Assembly (NCBI RefSeq): GCF_947500065.1
Contig: NZ_CANMQT010000002.1
Coordinates: 868,001-932,000, forward strand
DNA from: an uncultured Aquimarina sp.
Lineage (GTDB): Bacteria > Bacteroidota > Bacteroidia > Flavobacteriales > Flavobacteriaceae
Reading direction: 5' to 3'
DNA: 64,000 nt
Shown here: positions 1-9,105 of the stretch, one piece after another
Numbering within the stretch: the stretch's first letter is position 1
Layout: the number at the start of each line of letters is the position of its first letter
Position numbers and translations under genes: made by a program
Notes under the pieces: model-generated
Database searches by the model: none
The model's input: the letters and a program-made list of their open reading frames with translations, nothing else
Told to the model about the DNA's origin: nothing

Positions 1-782
1 GTGCCACCTTGCCTAAGGAACTAATAGAATCCGAGCTCTTCGGGCATGAGAAAGGAAGTTTTACGGGAGCCTTTGAGCGGAGGATCGGTAAATTTGAACT
101 CGCCAATAAGAGTACTTTATTTCTAGACGAGATCGGTGAAATGCCATTAGAACTACAAGCTAAATTACTACGTGCCATCCAAGAAAAAGAGATCGAACGG
201 TTGGGAGGAAAAGAGACCATTAAAGTAGATGTTCGTATTATAGCTGCCACCAATAGGAATTTATTAAAAGAATCAGAAAAAGGCAAGTTCAGATCAGACC
301 TTTACTATCGATTGAATGTTTTTCCTATTCGAATGCCAGCATTACGAGAACGCATGGAAGACATTCCCTTGTTAGCCACCTTTTTTGCGCAAAAGTATTG
401 TAACAAGCTTAACACGAATTTTATAGGTATCAAAGAAAAAGCAATGCAAGAGTTATTAGTGTACCATTGGCCAGGAAACATACGCGAACTGGAGAATCTA
501 GTGGAACAGGCCTGTATTTTAAATCAAGGAAAAGCCTTATCATGGGCTAGAGAATTGGTGCCTTTAAAATCGAAAAGAAGATTATCCAAAGAAAAACAGG
601 GTTACGGAAACTTTGATATTAAAGCTATCAAGGAAGAACAAGAGAATAAAGAACGTGAAGCCATTTTAGAAACCCTCAAAAAGACAAATTGGCGTATACG
701 CGGAGATAAGGGAGCGGCAAAACTATTGGGTATTAAGCCGACTACTTTGGAATACAGAATGGCTAAATTGGGATTGAAGTAG
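1..782 (+). CDS. Sigma-54-dependent transcriptional activator, NtrC family (5' end outside window)
   Basis: The reading frame is open from the first bases, so this is the C-terminal part of a larger gene; the in-frame TTG at 9 is not the true start. It encodes the second half of an AAA+ sigma-54 activator domain: an [16 protein letters not shown] segment (GAFTGA-loop variant GSFTGA, which contacts sigma-54), Walker [11 protein letters not shown], and the [12 protein letters not shown] sensor/arginine-finger region. A Fis-type helix-turn-helix closes the protein ([17 protein letters not shown]). The family remodels RNA polymerase-sigma54 at enhancer-dependent promoters. The N-terminal sensory domain (receiver, GAF or PAS) is not visible, so the signal is unknown. 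Family call is certain; target genes are not. Confidence 0.95.
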   Translation, partial: ATLPKELIESELFGHEKGSFTGAFERRIGKFELANKSTLFLDEIGEMPLELQAKLLRAIQEKEIERLGGKETIKVDVRIIAATNRNLLKESEKGKFRSDLYYRLNVFPIRMPALRERMEDIPLLATFFAQKYCNKLNTNFIGIKEKAMQELLVYHWPGNIRELENLVEQACILNQGKALSWARELVPLKSKRRLSKEKQGYGNFDIKAIKEEQENKEREAILETLKKTNWRIRGDKGAAKLLGIKPTTLEYRMAKLGLK

Positions 783-835
783 TCAATAATAAATACTAAA
801 AATTAACAATAACACCTAGGGCTTCATCAGCATCT

Positions 836-1009
836 CTATGAATAAAATTGGCGGTAGTTTAATATAGTTTTCAAATCACTATGACGAGCAATGTGATTCA
901 ATAGGTTTTTCTCTATATCACTGTTGACTGAAATTATTTTTAAGTATTTGTTTAGCAACTTTATCACATTCCGGACCTTTCGGAATACTTCTTCGTAATT
1001 AGCAGCCAT
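836..1009 (-). CDS. Small hypothetical protein, 57 aa
   Basis: An ATG-started frame on the minus strand (start 1009, stop TAG ending at 836) fills the middle of the 783-1207 gap. The product is basic and leucine/isoleucine rich (starts MAANYEEVFRKV), with a likely amphipathic helix and no signal peptide or recognised domain. It could be a real small protein or the remnant of a larger one. Support is only the open frame and reasonable composition; the rest of the 425-base gap shows nothing but the promoter box at 1167. Confidence 0.3.
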   Translation of the reverse strand: MAANYEEVFRKVRNVIKLLNKYLKIISVNSDIEKNLLNHIARHSDLKTILNYRQFYS

Positions 1010-1166
1010 TATAATAATAACAAAATTATTATATATTCAAAATCTAGCAACCCTGCCAGGAACTCCCTCTTAATGTTGCTATCAAAACCTATAAAATAAG
1101 ATTGAATAGCACGGTTTCATATTTGAAAATTTTAGTGTAATCAATAAGATTAGTGCAACAAACCCT

Positions 1167-1174
1167 TATTTTTG
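1167..1174 (+). promoter_or_regulatory. Putative Bacteroidota -7 promoter box upstream of the TPR histidine kinase
   Basis: TATTTTTG matches the TAnnTTTG consensus of the Bacteroidota primary sigma factor. It lies 33 nt before the ATG at 1208, giving a short leader. No TTTG at the expected -33 distance is visible, so the call rests on one box. Confidence 0.45.
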
Positions 1175-1207
1175 ATTAGAAAGTTTTAACAACAGTTATT
1201 CTATTTT

Positions 1208-3400
1208 ATGAAAATTATAAATACATCTATTGGCTGTTTATTATGTTTTTTGTTTTTTTCTACCACTATTTTATCCCAAAATAGAAAAATAGATAGCTTA
1301 AAAAATGAATTATCAATTCATCTTCAAAAAGATACTGTCCGAGTAAAAATTCTGAATCACTTAGCTTATTATCACTACAGGAACAATCCTTCTCAGTCAT
1401 TAACGTATGCAGAACAGGCTGGACAACTTGCTGATGAGATAAAATCTATAAAAGGAAAAGCTCGTAGTTTTTATATGAAAGGGATTACTTATATGGAACA
1501 GTCAGATTTTGAAACAGCTACCGATTACTATAACAAAGCAATAACACTATATACTAGAATAGACGATTTAAAAGGACTAGCTGGTTGTTATAATGCTGTA
1601 GGAGTTCTAAATAAGTATACAGGTAATCTTAAACTTGCTCTCGAATATTATAAAAAAGCTTTAACTATAAATGAAGAACTTGGTGTAAAAAAGGGTATTC
1701 CTAATTATCTTTATAACATAGGTAGTATTTATGCTGATACAGGTAAAAACAAAGAAGCTTTAACTAATTTTGAAATAGCACTAGATTCATATAAAAAGGA
1801 TGAAAATCAATATGGTATACTAAGTTGTTTAAACGCTATCGCTTTAGTGCATGAAGATCAAGGAAATTATCCTCTGGCTGTAGAATATCATAATAAGTCA
1901 TTAGAAGTTGCCAAAAAATCTGGGGATTCCTTAGGTGTTTTTCAGTCTTTAAATAATGTTGGAAATGTTTATAGACAACAGAAATTGTATGATAAGGCAT
2001 TGAGCTTTTATAATCAGGCGCTAAATATCCAACAGGCTAGTCGCAATATCAAAACCATTAATGCCATAAAAAATAATATGGCCGGAATTTATGTCGATAA
2101 CAAAGAGTTTGCTATCGCTATTCCTTATTTTATCGAAGTAATTAAACTTAGCAGAAAAATTAAGAATACAGAACAGTTAGCTATCAGTCTTAATGGTTTA
2201 GGTCATGCCTATTTGGGAATCAAAAAATATCCAGAAGCTTTAACTAGTTTCCAAGAATCGAATAAAATTACTTCTACTAATCAAAAACAGTATGACTTGG
2301 TAGCATCTTATATTGGTATGTCGACTGTATATTTCTACATGAGAGATTATGAGTTAGCGTTGGTTAATGCAGAAAAAGGAGCTCAGTTATCAAAGAAATA
2401 CAAGTTTTTAGCACACGAACGAGATTCTTATGAATTACTATTTAAAATAAATAATCAACTAAAGGAGCACAAAAAAGCTTTTGCGAGTAATCAACAATTA
2501 AAAGTATTAAATGACAGTCTTTTTAATAGGGAAAATATTCAGAAAATTACACAAATAGAATATGAGTATAAATACAAAAATGAACTAGAGTCTGCAGAGA
2601 AAAGAGAATTAAAGTTAACGAAAACGGTAAACACTACTTTTCAAAATTTAGAAAAATCTCGACAAAACTTATTACTTGGTGTAATTGCTTTTTTACTAAC
2701 AATTTTAATTTTGGGAGCCATTATTTTCTTTTTAAAATTAAGAAATGAAAAATCTAAAACCCAAAATATAGCAATTGAACAAAAGTTGCTGCGCTCACAA
2801 ATGACACCTCATTTTATTTTCAATTCGCTTTCAGTACTGCAAGGCATGATTCTAAATAAAGAAGAAAAAAAATCCGTTTCGTATTTATCAAAATTTTCCA
2901 AATTACTCCGTATTACTTTAGAAAACTCTAGAGATAAAACAGTGTCTCTTACTCAGGAATTAATTGCTGTAGAAAGCTATTTAGAGCTTCAGAATATGGA
3001 AGCAGAACAAGCTTATGAATATACTGTTTTAGTAGATGATATAATAGACAGTTCCTTATTTAAAATACCGCCAATGCTGATTCAACCGTTTATTGAAAAT
3101 GCTATTGAGCACGGTTTTAAAAATCGAAAAGAGAATAGGGTAATTGATATACTTCTTACGTATGCAAATAAAGAGTTAAGGTGTATAATTAAGGATAATG
3201 GGATTGGAATTGATGCTAATCAAGAAAAAGAAAATAGACATAAAAAATCATTGGCAACAACGATAACTTCTGAACGATTAAAAATGTTGTCTAAAGATTT
3301 TAAAGTGAAAGGCTCTGTGACTGTCGAAGATAGAAAGAAATACAATAAGCAAGGAACAATAGTTACCTTAGTAATTCCTTATAAAATAGAAATGGTATAA
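1208..3400 (+). CDS. TPR-repeat sensor histidine kinase, LytS/YehU-type (His_kinase PF06580)
   Basis: The 730-residue protein has a signal peptide (1-24), a periplasmic stretch of tetratricopeptide repeats (about 30-430, with recurring A..YY.KAL..-type units), a short coiled region, and one transmembrane helix near 485-510. It ends in a His_kinase domain with the H-box QMTPHFIFNSLS near 531 and HATPase motifs PPMLIQPFIENAIEHGF (near 622) and DNGIGID (near 663). This architecture is common in Flavobacteriia, where the TPR part is thought to sense a periplasmic ligand or protein. Its stop overlaps the start of the LytTR regulator by one base, so the two form one transcription and signalling unit. 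The signal is unknown. Confidence 0.93.
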   Translation: MKIINTSIGCLLCFLFFSTTILSQNRKIDSLKNELSIHLQKDTVRVKILNHLAYYHYRNNPSQSLTYAEQAGQLADEIKSIKGKARSFYMKGITYMEQSDFETATDYYNKAITLYTRIDDLKGLAGCYNAVGVLNKYTGNLKLALEYYKKALTINEELGVKKGIPNYLYNIGSIYADTGKNKEALTNFEIALDSYKKDENQYGILSCLNAIALVHEDQGNYPLAVEYHNKSLEVAKKSGDSLGVFQSLNNVGNVYRQQKLYDKALSFYNQALNIQQASRNIKTINAIKNNMAGIYVDNKEFAIAIPYFIEVIKLSRKIKNTEQLAISLNGLGHAYLGIKKYPEALTSFQESNKITSTNQKQYDLVASYIGMSTVYFYMRDYELALVNAEKGAQLSKKYKFLAHERDSYELLFKINNQLKEHKKAFASNQQLKVLNDSLFNRENIQKITQIEYEYKYKNELESAEKRELKLTKTVNTTFQNLEKSRQNLLLGVIAFLLTILILGAIIFFLKLRNEKSKTQNIAIEQKLLRSQMTPHFIFNSLSVLQGMILNKEEKKSVSYLSKFSKLLRITLENSRDKTVSLTQELIAVESYLELQNMEAEQAYEYTVLVDDIIDSSLFKIPPMLIQPFIENAIEHGFKNRKENRVIDILLTYANKELRCIIKDNGIGIDANQEKENRHKKSLATTITSERLKMLSKDFKVKGSVTVEDRKKYNKQGTIVTLVIPYKIEMV

Positions 3401-4137
3401 TGAAAGCATTAATCGTTGAAGACAAGGCATATATTAGAAAAGGCTTACTGAATTTGTTACAATTGTTAGAAACAGAAGTAGAAGTAATAGGTGAATGTGA
3501 GTCGGTAAAAGAAGCAGTGGTAGTTGCAAATGCTTGCAAACCCGATTTAATTTTTTTAGACATTAATCTTACGGACGGTACTGGTTTTGATTTTTTGGAT
3601 GAAACCGAAAACCTCCATTTCAAAGTAATATTTATTACCGCTTACGAAGAATATGCGCTGAAAGCTTTAAAAATTGGAGCTGTTGACTACCTTTTGAAAC
3701 CTGTAGATATAGAAGAGCTTAAAGATGCTTTAAACAAGGTAAGTAAACTGTCTGTTAATACTCAAAAGCAACAAATAAAGACAGCAAAACAAGTGTTTAG
3801 TAATGATTCAGACACATTAATACTATCGCTGCAAGATTCTTTTCAAATTATTGATTTAAAAGAGTTAATGTATTGTGAGTCAGATAAAGGATATACTACT
3901 TTTTACTTGAATAATGGTAAAAAACATCTAGCCTCAAAATCAATAAAAGAATTTGAGGAGCAACTGACGCAACACTCATTTACAAGACCACATCAATCAT
4001 TTATTGTCAATCTGAAATTTATTGAGAAATATGATAAATCCGGGGTCATTTATTTAAAAAATGGTAAAAAAATTCCTGTTTCTACTCGCAAAAAGGAAAA
4101 CTTTATAACACGCCTTTTTACTTGGAATAAAAAGTAA
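3400..4137 (+). CDS. LytTR-family response regulator
   Basis: Residues 1-120 form a receiver domain with acidic Asp8, the phosphoacceptor Asp54 in LIFLDINLTDG, a Thr/Ser position in VIFITAYEEYA, and Lys100 in YLLKP. Residues about 150-240 form a LytTR DNA-binding domain (SFIVNLKFIEKY and the C-terminal IPVSTRKKENF pattern are typical). The partner kinase is the gene immediately upstream, sharing the TAATG junction. LytTR regulators usually bind direct repeats near promoters of secreted or extracellular functions. Its nearest downstream neighbours are the immunity-like array, so regulation of that array is possible but not shown. Confidence 0.93.
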   Translation: MKALIVEDKAYIRKGLLNLLQLLETEVEVIGECESVKEAVVVANACKPDLIFLDINLTDGTGFDFLDETENLHFKVIFITAYEEYALKALKIGAVDYLLKPVDIEELKDALNKVSKLSVNTQKQQIKTAKQVFSNDSDTLILSLQDSFQIIDLKELMYCESDKGYTTFYLNNGKKHLASKSIKEFEEQLTQHSFTRPHQSFIVNLKFIEKYDKSGVIYLKNGKKIPVSTRKKENFITRLFTWNKK

Positions 4138-4307
4138 AACATACTTCTCTTTGTTTATGTAAAAACGCTTATCAACGTAAACACATCACTTATTACTTCA
4201 ACGTATTTGAATATGGATTCCCTATTTAATAATAGGATATCACGCTATACTTTTATCTGAAATTATAAGGCATCGTATAATAATTTGGTGCTATAAAACA
4301 GATAAAA

Positions 4308-4877
4308 ATGAAACTTGAAATTAAACTACTCGTATTAACGACAGCGATTTTCACATTGTTTTCATGTGGAATTGGAACAAGTGAGCAATCAGCGGATGCA
4401 AAAGGATTTGAAGCCATAGAAAAAGAAATTAAAAGCAAATTTGGTGATGATCCTTATTTAACGGATTTAACAATTACCTACAATAATTCAATCGGAAATA
4501 TTATTGGAGTAACTATTACGGATGCACCAGAATCTTTAAAAATGGGACAATGGAATTTTACACAAGGTAATTGGATGCAGAATTCAGAAATATCTTTAGA
4601 AGTTCCAGAAGGAAGTAAAGCAGCAGATTTTATGTTTCAATTAAACGATGAAGTTAACCTTTCAAAATTAGGAGAATTAGTTGAGAAATCTAGAAAACAA
4701 TTAAAGGATGAAAAAAAGATAGAAAATCCAATATTAAGCACTGCTCATATCTTTTTTCCAAAAAACGGGGATATCTCTAAAGCTGAATATTATGTTAATC
4801 TAAAACCAGAAAATGGAGGTACAAACTTTAGGTTTATTTATAAACTAAATGGAGAACTCATTAAAATGGATTATTAA
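4308..4877 (+). CDS. Hypothetical lipoprotein, 189 aa
   Basis: The N-terminus is a lipoprotein signal (hydrophobic LLVLTTAIFTLF, lipobox LFSC, Cys near residue 24), so the protein should be anchored in the envelope. The mature part is acidic and predicted mixed alpha/beta, ending in a strand-rich region (RFIYKLNGELIKMDY). I do not recognise the family. It is the first gene of the unidirectional block that reaches 46378, after a 170-nt non-coding gap behind the two-component pair. A periplasmic immunity or stress role would fit but is inference. Confidence 0.75.
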   Translation: MKLEIKLLVLTTAIFTLFSCGIGTSEQSADAKGFEAIEKEIKSKFGDDPYLTDLTITYNNSIGNIIGVTITDAPESLKMGQWNFTQGNWMQNSEISLEVPEGSKAADFMFQLNDEVNLSKLGELVEKSRKQLKDEKKIENPILSTAHIFFPKNGDISKAEYYVNLKPENGGTNFRFIYKLNGELIKMDY

Positions 4878-5030
4878 AAAACAAAAACAATAATCGTTGT
4901 TGTTTGTATTTATTAGGAGAGAAAATTAGGATGTTTTATTCTAAAAACTAAAGTAAAAAGAACTAGTTATTCCCGTAAATAAAAATGTAAAAAGGTACAA
5001 TTCAAACATTAACTTTTAAAATTAAAAATC

Positions 5031-6512
5031 ATGAAAAAAATATTACAAAACTTAGGAATTACACTATTAATAATGAACTCGCTAGCGGCTCAAGACTGTG
5101 CTACTCAACCATTCTGGTACGAAGATTATGTAGTCTCGGGTAATTTTACTCAAAAAAACTCTGGAGATAAAGTGATTAATGATGTTGTGATGCTATGGAA
5201 CAGGCAATTTATGGGAGATTTTAAAATTGATGTTTTGGTAAGCAACGGTAATGGAGAGCGCATTTTAAAAAACGGTACTAATTTCATTGATTATGATTTA
5301 GCAAATGTCAATGGGAGAATGCTTAGAGGGGATTTTGATAACGATGGTCATATAGATGATTTCATTTTAATCAATAAAACAGGTGTTTTCAGTATGCGTT
5401 TCGATCTTTTTAAGAGCGATGGACACAGTTCACACCCTACGTTTACTCAGAGTAGTGTGTATTCTTTGAACGGATATGATCCTGATAAAATAACAGGAAG
5501 AGTAGTTTCGGGTGATTTTGATAATGATGGATATTGGGATGATATAGCTGCTTTTTACGACTATGGGAATGGAGAAACTAGAATTCATACGTTTCGATCC
5601 AACGGAAGTACTTTTGTGTATTCCAGTAGTCAAGGATGGTGGAATAGTACTGGTTATACAGCTACTAGAGTTACAGATCGTGTGGTTTCTGGCGATTTTG
5701 ATCGTGATGGTACTGTAGATGATATTGCAGCATTTTATGACTACGGTAATGGAGAAACCAGAATTCACGTATGGTTATCAGGAGGAACAGGTTTTGACTA
5801 CCAAAGTTCTATTGGATGGTGGGGTGCAACAGGGTATACCGCCTCTAAAATATCTAAACGAGTTGTGTCACTTAATATAGATCGCGATGGGAAAAACTAT
5901 GATGATATTGCTGTTTTTTATGATTATAATGGTATACCTACAATGCATGTTTTTGAATCGAATGGATCTTCTTTTGACTATTCAGGGCCTAGCGGATGGT
6001 GGACTGGTTCAGAAATAACTACATCATTTTTTCCGAATCCAATTCCAGATAAAGCAGACTATTTGAACGGCAAACTAGTAGATTATGATTCAAGAAGTTC
6101 AAGTCTAACCCAAGGGAAACCATCAGATATAATAGGTTTTCATACACATATGAATCTTAGATATCGATTTTGGAGAGCGAAAAAAGCATTATTACCCAAA
6201 AATAGAATTAGTCATTCTCAACTAAGATATTGTGAATCTAAAAACCTAAACGAAGAGTCAAATACTGATGAGATTTTGATTAGTGCATATCCGAATCCTA
6301 CAAAATCATCGACTACCATAGAGGTGTCTGATTCATTAATTGGTAGTACTACTGAAATCCAAATACACAGTTTATTCGGAGAATTAATCTTTTCGTCAAA
6401 AGTAAATTCTTCCAAGATTAATGTAGACCTGTCTAATGAAAAACCTGGTGTTTATTTAGTGAAAGTAATAGGTACTAGAACAAACAGTGTGTTAAAAATT
6501 GTAAAAGAATAA
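5031..6512 (+). CDS. Secreted FG-GAP/PLL-lectin-like beta-propeller protein with T9SS C-terminal sorting domain
   Basis: A signal peptide (cleavage after SLAAQ) is followed by about five 55-60-residue repeats with the pattern VVSGDFDNDGYWDDIAAFYD, then a sugar-lectin-like IHTFRSNGSTF segment and a GWW motif. The acidic DxDxDG loops are typical calcium sites of FG-GAP/VCBS propeller blades, and the GWW repeats resemble bacterial PLL-type lectins. Residues about 415-493 form a type A T9SS sorting domain (ISAYPNPTKSS...PGVYLVKV), so the protein should be exported and attached to the surface or released. It is the only T9SS cargo among the array genes. Carbohydrate binding is inference from repeat similarity. 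Confidence 0.82.
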   Translation: MKKILQNLGITLLIMNSLAAQDCATQPFWYEDYVVSGNFTQKNSGDKVINDVVMLWNRQFMGDFKIDVLVSNGNGERILKNGTNFIDYDLANVNGRMLRGDFDNDGHIDDFILINKTGVFSMRFDLFKSDGHSSHPTFTQSSVYSLNGYDPDKITGRVVSGDFDNDGYWDDIAAFYDYGNGETRIHTFRSNGSTFVYSSSQGWWNSTGYTATRVTDRVVSGDFDRDGTVDDIAAFYDYGNGETRIHVWLSGGTGFDYQSSIGWWGATGYTASKISKRVVSLNIDRDGKNYDDIAVFYDYNGIPTMHVFESNGSSFDYSGPSGWWTGSEITTSFFPNPIPDKADYLNGKLVDYDSRSSSLTQGKPSDIIGFHTHMNLRYRFWRAKKALLPKNRISHSQLRYCESKNLNEESNTDEILISAYPNPTKSSTTIEVSDSLIGSTTEIQIHSLFGELIFSSKVNSSKINVDLSNEKPGVYLVKVIGTRTNSVLKIVKE

Positions 6513-6604
6513 AACATAAAAAACTAACATTAGAAACTGAAGTGGTTTAAACTATTTGAATCAAATCAAAAAAATAAATCACTTCATTCTAAAACTTTAT
6601 ACAA

Positions 6605-6991
6605 ATGGAAAAAACAATCAAAATTAAGAACGAATATAATTCACTAGATGCGCTTCATGATTATTTAAAAACGGCATCTACTCTTGAGAGTAACAAGGAA
6701 TATGATACTTGGGAACATAGAACAGATGAAAATGGACAAACAGCACAATGTCTTATTCTTAAAAAAAGCTCAATGCATGGAATGAAGGTGTATTTTCAAA
6801 ATGAAAACACACTAAAAATGAATTACATTATACCTAATAAAATGATGAATGCTTATTTTGGAAAAAGCCAGAAAAGATATCAAAACATATTAGAAATAGT
6901 TACTGGAAAAATTAAAGATGTAATACTTGCTCCTGCTCAGAATAAAGCCTTTAAAGAAATGGAAAATGTATTTAGTAAAATCACTGCTTAA
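6605..6991 (+). CDS. Hypothetical cytosolic protein, 128 aa
   Basis: The protein has no signal peptide or membrane segment and is lysine rich, with a strand-rich centre (KVYFQNENTLKMNYIIPNK) and a helical C-terminus. Family not recognised. Its TAA overlaps by one base the ATG of the DUF3592-like gene at 6991, so the two are co-translated. Position and size fit a small immunity-type protein, but nothing in the sequence proves it. Confidence 0.65.
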   Translation: MEKTIKIKNEYNSLDALHDYLKTASTLESNKEYDTWEHRTDENGQTAQCLILKKSSMHGMKVYFQNENTLKMNYIIPNKMMNAYFGKSQKRYQNILEIVTGKIKDVILAPAQNKAFKEMENVFSKITA

Positions 6992-7368
6992 TGAAATCTT
7001 TACTAATTTTTGCATTGCTATTATTGACTGCCAATTGTTTTTCACAAGAAGAAGAATGGATTAAAACAGAAGGAAAGATTACAGAAATTAATAAACACAG
7101 AGGCCGCTACATGAGAGAAACTGCTATTGTGAAATTTAATTTAGAGAATGGTAGAGAACAATTAGGAAATGTGCAACTTTCTATAATTCCGTACTTAGGA
7201 AGTACGAAATCAGTAGGAGATACTATTACAATTAATTATGATAGAAATAATCCTGTTATTTTAAAAACCAATTTTGGTAAATTACTGTCTAATTACGGAA
7301 TGTACATATTAGTCTTTTTAGGAATTGTTTTTTCAATCAAACCGTTTCTTAAACAAAAGAAAAAATAA
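6991..7368 (+). CDS. DUF3592-like membrane protein, 125 aa
   Basis: A signal or first hydrophobic segment (residues 1-18) is followed by a small beta domain with a conserved DUF3592-type ending: VGDTITINYDRNNPVI (the 'GD.V.v.YdP.nP' pattern). One transmembrane helix sits near 103-118, with a basic cytosolic tail. DUF3592 proteins are small inner-membrane proteins of unknown role, often in immunity-gene neighbourhoods. It overlaps the upstream gene by one base. A possible role against membrane-acting toxins is inference. Confidence 0.65.
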   Translation: MKSLLIFALLLLTANCFSQEEEWIKTEGKITEINKHRGRYMRETAIVKFNLENGREQLGNVQLSIIPYLGSTKSVGDTITINYDRNNPVILKTNFGKLLSNYGMYILVFLGIVFSIKPFLKQKKK

Positions 7369-7440
7369 AATTTTGGAGTATCTTACTTAAAATAAAACAA
7401 TGTTGCATTCGTAATTTCAACTTACTTATAACTAAAGTTT

Positions 7441-8727
7441 ATGAATAAATTATTACTAAGTTTACTTCTATTCATTTTTGTATGTTGTAAAAATTGGTCT
7501 CAACATGAAGTTGATATTCTGAATTTACAACAGAGTTTCGTAACCAAGAATGAAACAAAATTTTTAAATCACTTCCCGAAAGATTTTAATCAATTTCACA
7601 GTTATTTTGGGTGGAATGCAGTCACTAATGAGCCTGAAAAATTATACGAAGCTTGTAATGATTACATTAATTATTGGTTTGATTTACTGAATAAGGCGAA
7701 ATACAAAAAACACGAAAGCAATATCATTGGGGTTTGTACTAATGGAAAATGGGAAGCAGATGGAGTTAATTATTTTCGGGATAAGTCTATAAATTATATC
7801 AAAGAAAAACAGAAGTATTATTTAATAAATGACCTAAATGATCCTGAGGCTAAATCGGTCTTGTTTTTTCTTTTCGATTCACCACATCCGCAGTATGATG
7901 CTGATTTTGCTTCTAATTTAAGTACTGCAAAACAGCATATAGTATATAAGCTATTTAAAAACGATTTGTTTGATCATGATGATATAGATGGAGATGAAAC
8001 ATTTTTAAAGCAAAACAAACCTAAATTAGCTACCGTTGATTCTATAAGCATTGGTGAATTGAAACAATATATGGAGGAAGAGTTGCCCACTATTTTTGAT
8101 TATTACAAACATGAGAAAATAGATGAAGTAGACGTATGGTCAAATAAAATGTTCGGAAGATGTTGCTCGAATACTGATCTAACTTTTAATGAAAATTTAT
8201 TTTTTAAAATTAGCTCTAATTTTAATGATGAAAAATATCCATTTACAAATTTATCAGATACTCAATATTTATCAGCCTTTGTTTTTAAGCCGAATTCAAA
8301 AGTGAAGATTGATTTACTACTAGATTTAAGTGCAGATAAATCCTATTTAGAAGGCGAATATTCAAACAAGAACCTACTTAAACCTGATGAGATTATTATG
8401 AATCCCATAAAATTGAGTTTAATCAATGGGTATGTTAAATCAAAAGCACTGTTTTATGAAAATGGTAGAGTTAAAGAAATGAAAGTATATGTTAATGATA
8501 CGTATGTAGAAACTATAATTTTACTAGATACACCATTAATTCAAGAGTTTACAGTGAATACTACTTTTAAAACAAATGATAACATCACTTTAGAGCCTAA
8601 CACCTATTATAAAGGAACTAAATACGATGATATATGTATTTCAGAAGTGCAAACAAATCTAGGTGAAATAGCGCTTCCTGATCTAAATAAAAAATATAAT
8701 CTTATGGAATTAATGAACAAAAAATAG
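7441..8727 (+). CDS. Lipoprotein with C-terminal NADase-type glycan-binding (discoidin-like) domain
   Basis: The N-terminus has a lipoprotein-like signal with candidate lipobox FVCC (Cys near 16). Residues about 25-250 are an unrecognised alpha/beta region. From about 255 onward the pattern SLINGYVKSKALFYENGR, then a D..LIQEF strand and a YKGTKYDDICISEV ending, matches the discoidin-like domain called NADase-type glycan-binding in family databases; the 'NGY.ks...N.R' and 'Y.G.k.dD.ciSE' features are what I rely on. The domain usually binds carbohydrate. No catalytic residues are evident, so this is not itself called an NADase. Confidence 0.6.
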   Translation: MNKLLLSLLLFIFVCCKNWSQHEVDILNLQQSFVTKNETKFLNHFPKDFNQFHSYFGWNAVTNEPEKLYEACNDYINYWFDLLNKAKYKKHESNIIGVCTNGKWEADGVNYFRDKSINYIKEKQKYYLINDLNDPEAKSVLFFLFDSPHPQYDADFASNLSTAKQHIVYKLFKNDLFDHDDIDGDETFLKQNKPKLATVDSISIGELKQYMEEELPTIFDYYKHEKIDEVDVWSNKMFGRCCSNTDLTFNENLFFKISSNFNDEKYPFTNLSDTQYLSAFVFKPNSKVKIDLLLDLSADKSYLEGEYSNKNLLKPDEIIMNPIKLSLINGYVKSKALFYENGRVKEMKVYVNDTYVETIILLDTPLIQEFTVNTTFKTNDNITLEPNTYYKGTKYDDICISEVQTNLGEIALPDLNKKYNLMELMNKK

Positions 8728-8745
8728 AGCATGCCTTAAATAAAA

Positions 8746-9105
8746 ATGAAGAAATCGATTTATACAATACTCGTAATACTACTTCTTACCGGATTAGGTT
8801 TTTATTTTTATGATGCACAAAAAGTGCTAGAAACTTATAACAGCCCAAATGGTGAATATGTCTTAGTCGTAAAAAGGGAAAATAGTGTTTTCTCAACAAC
8901 AGCGATTGGAGATGGCGGCAAGAGCACTCCTGTAGAAATTATTCTGAAAAATAAGTACGGAAAAGTGATAGGTAAAAGTAGTAGTAATAAGAATTGTGGA
9001 GTTTTATGGTTCAGTATTGAAATAGATTGGGACATGGAAAACGAAGAGGTATGGTATGGAAAATCTAAAACCATACATCTAAAAACGGGTAAAGTAACAT
9101 GTTAA
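8746..9105 (+). CDS. Hypothetical single-pass membrane/secreted protein, 119 aa
   Basis: An N-terminal hydrophobic helix (IYTILVILLLTGLGFYFY) acts as anchor or signal. The mature part begins with the SPNGEYVLVVKRE pattern seen in several small bacterial immunity-type proteins, then has a Cys near residue 84, an EIDWDMENEEVWYGKSKTI segment and a terminal Cys. The two cysteines could form a periplasmic disulfide. The family is not identified with certainty. Its last seven bases overlap the start of the next membrane-protein gene, implying translational coupling. Confidence 0.65.
   Translation: MKKSIYTILVILLLTGLGFYFYDAQKVLETYNSPNGEYVLVVKRENSVFSTTAIGDGGKSTPVEIILKNKYGKVIGKSSSNKNCGVLWFSIEIDWDMENEEVWYGKSKTIHLKTGKVTC

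Noticed and set aside
5430..5768. Minus-strand frame inside the FG-GAP repeat gene
   Set aside because: Periodic serine/isoleucine composition mirrors the sense repeats; not a gene.
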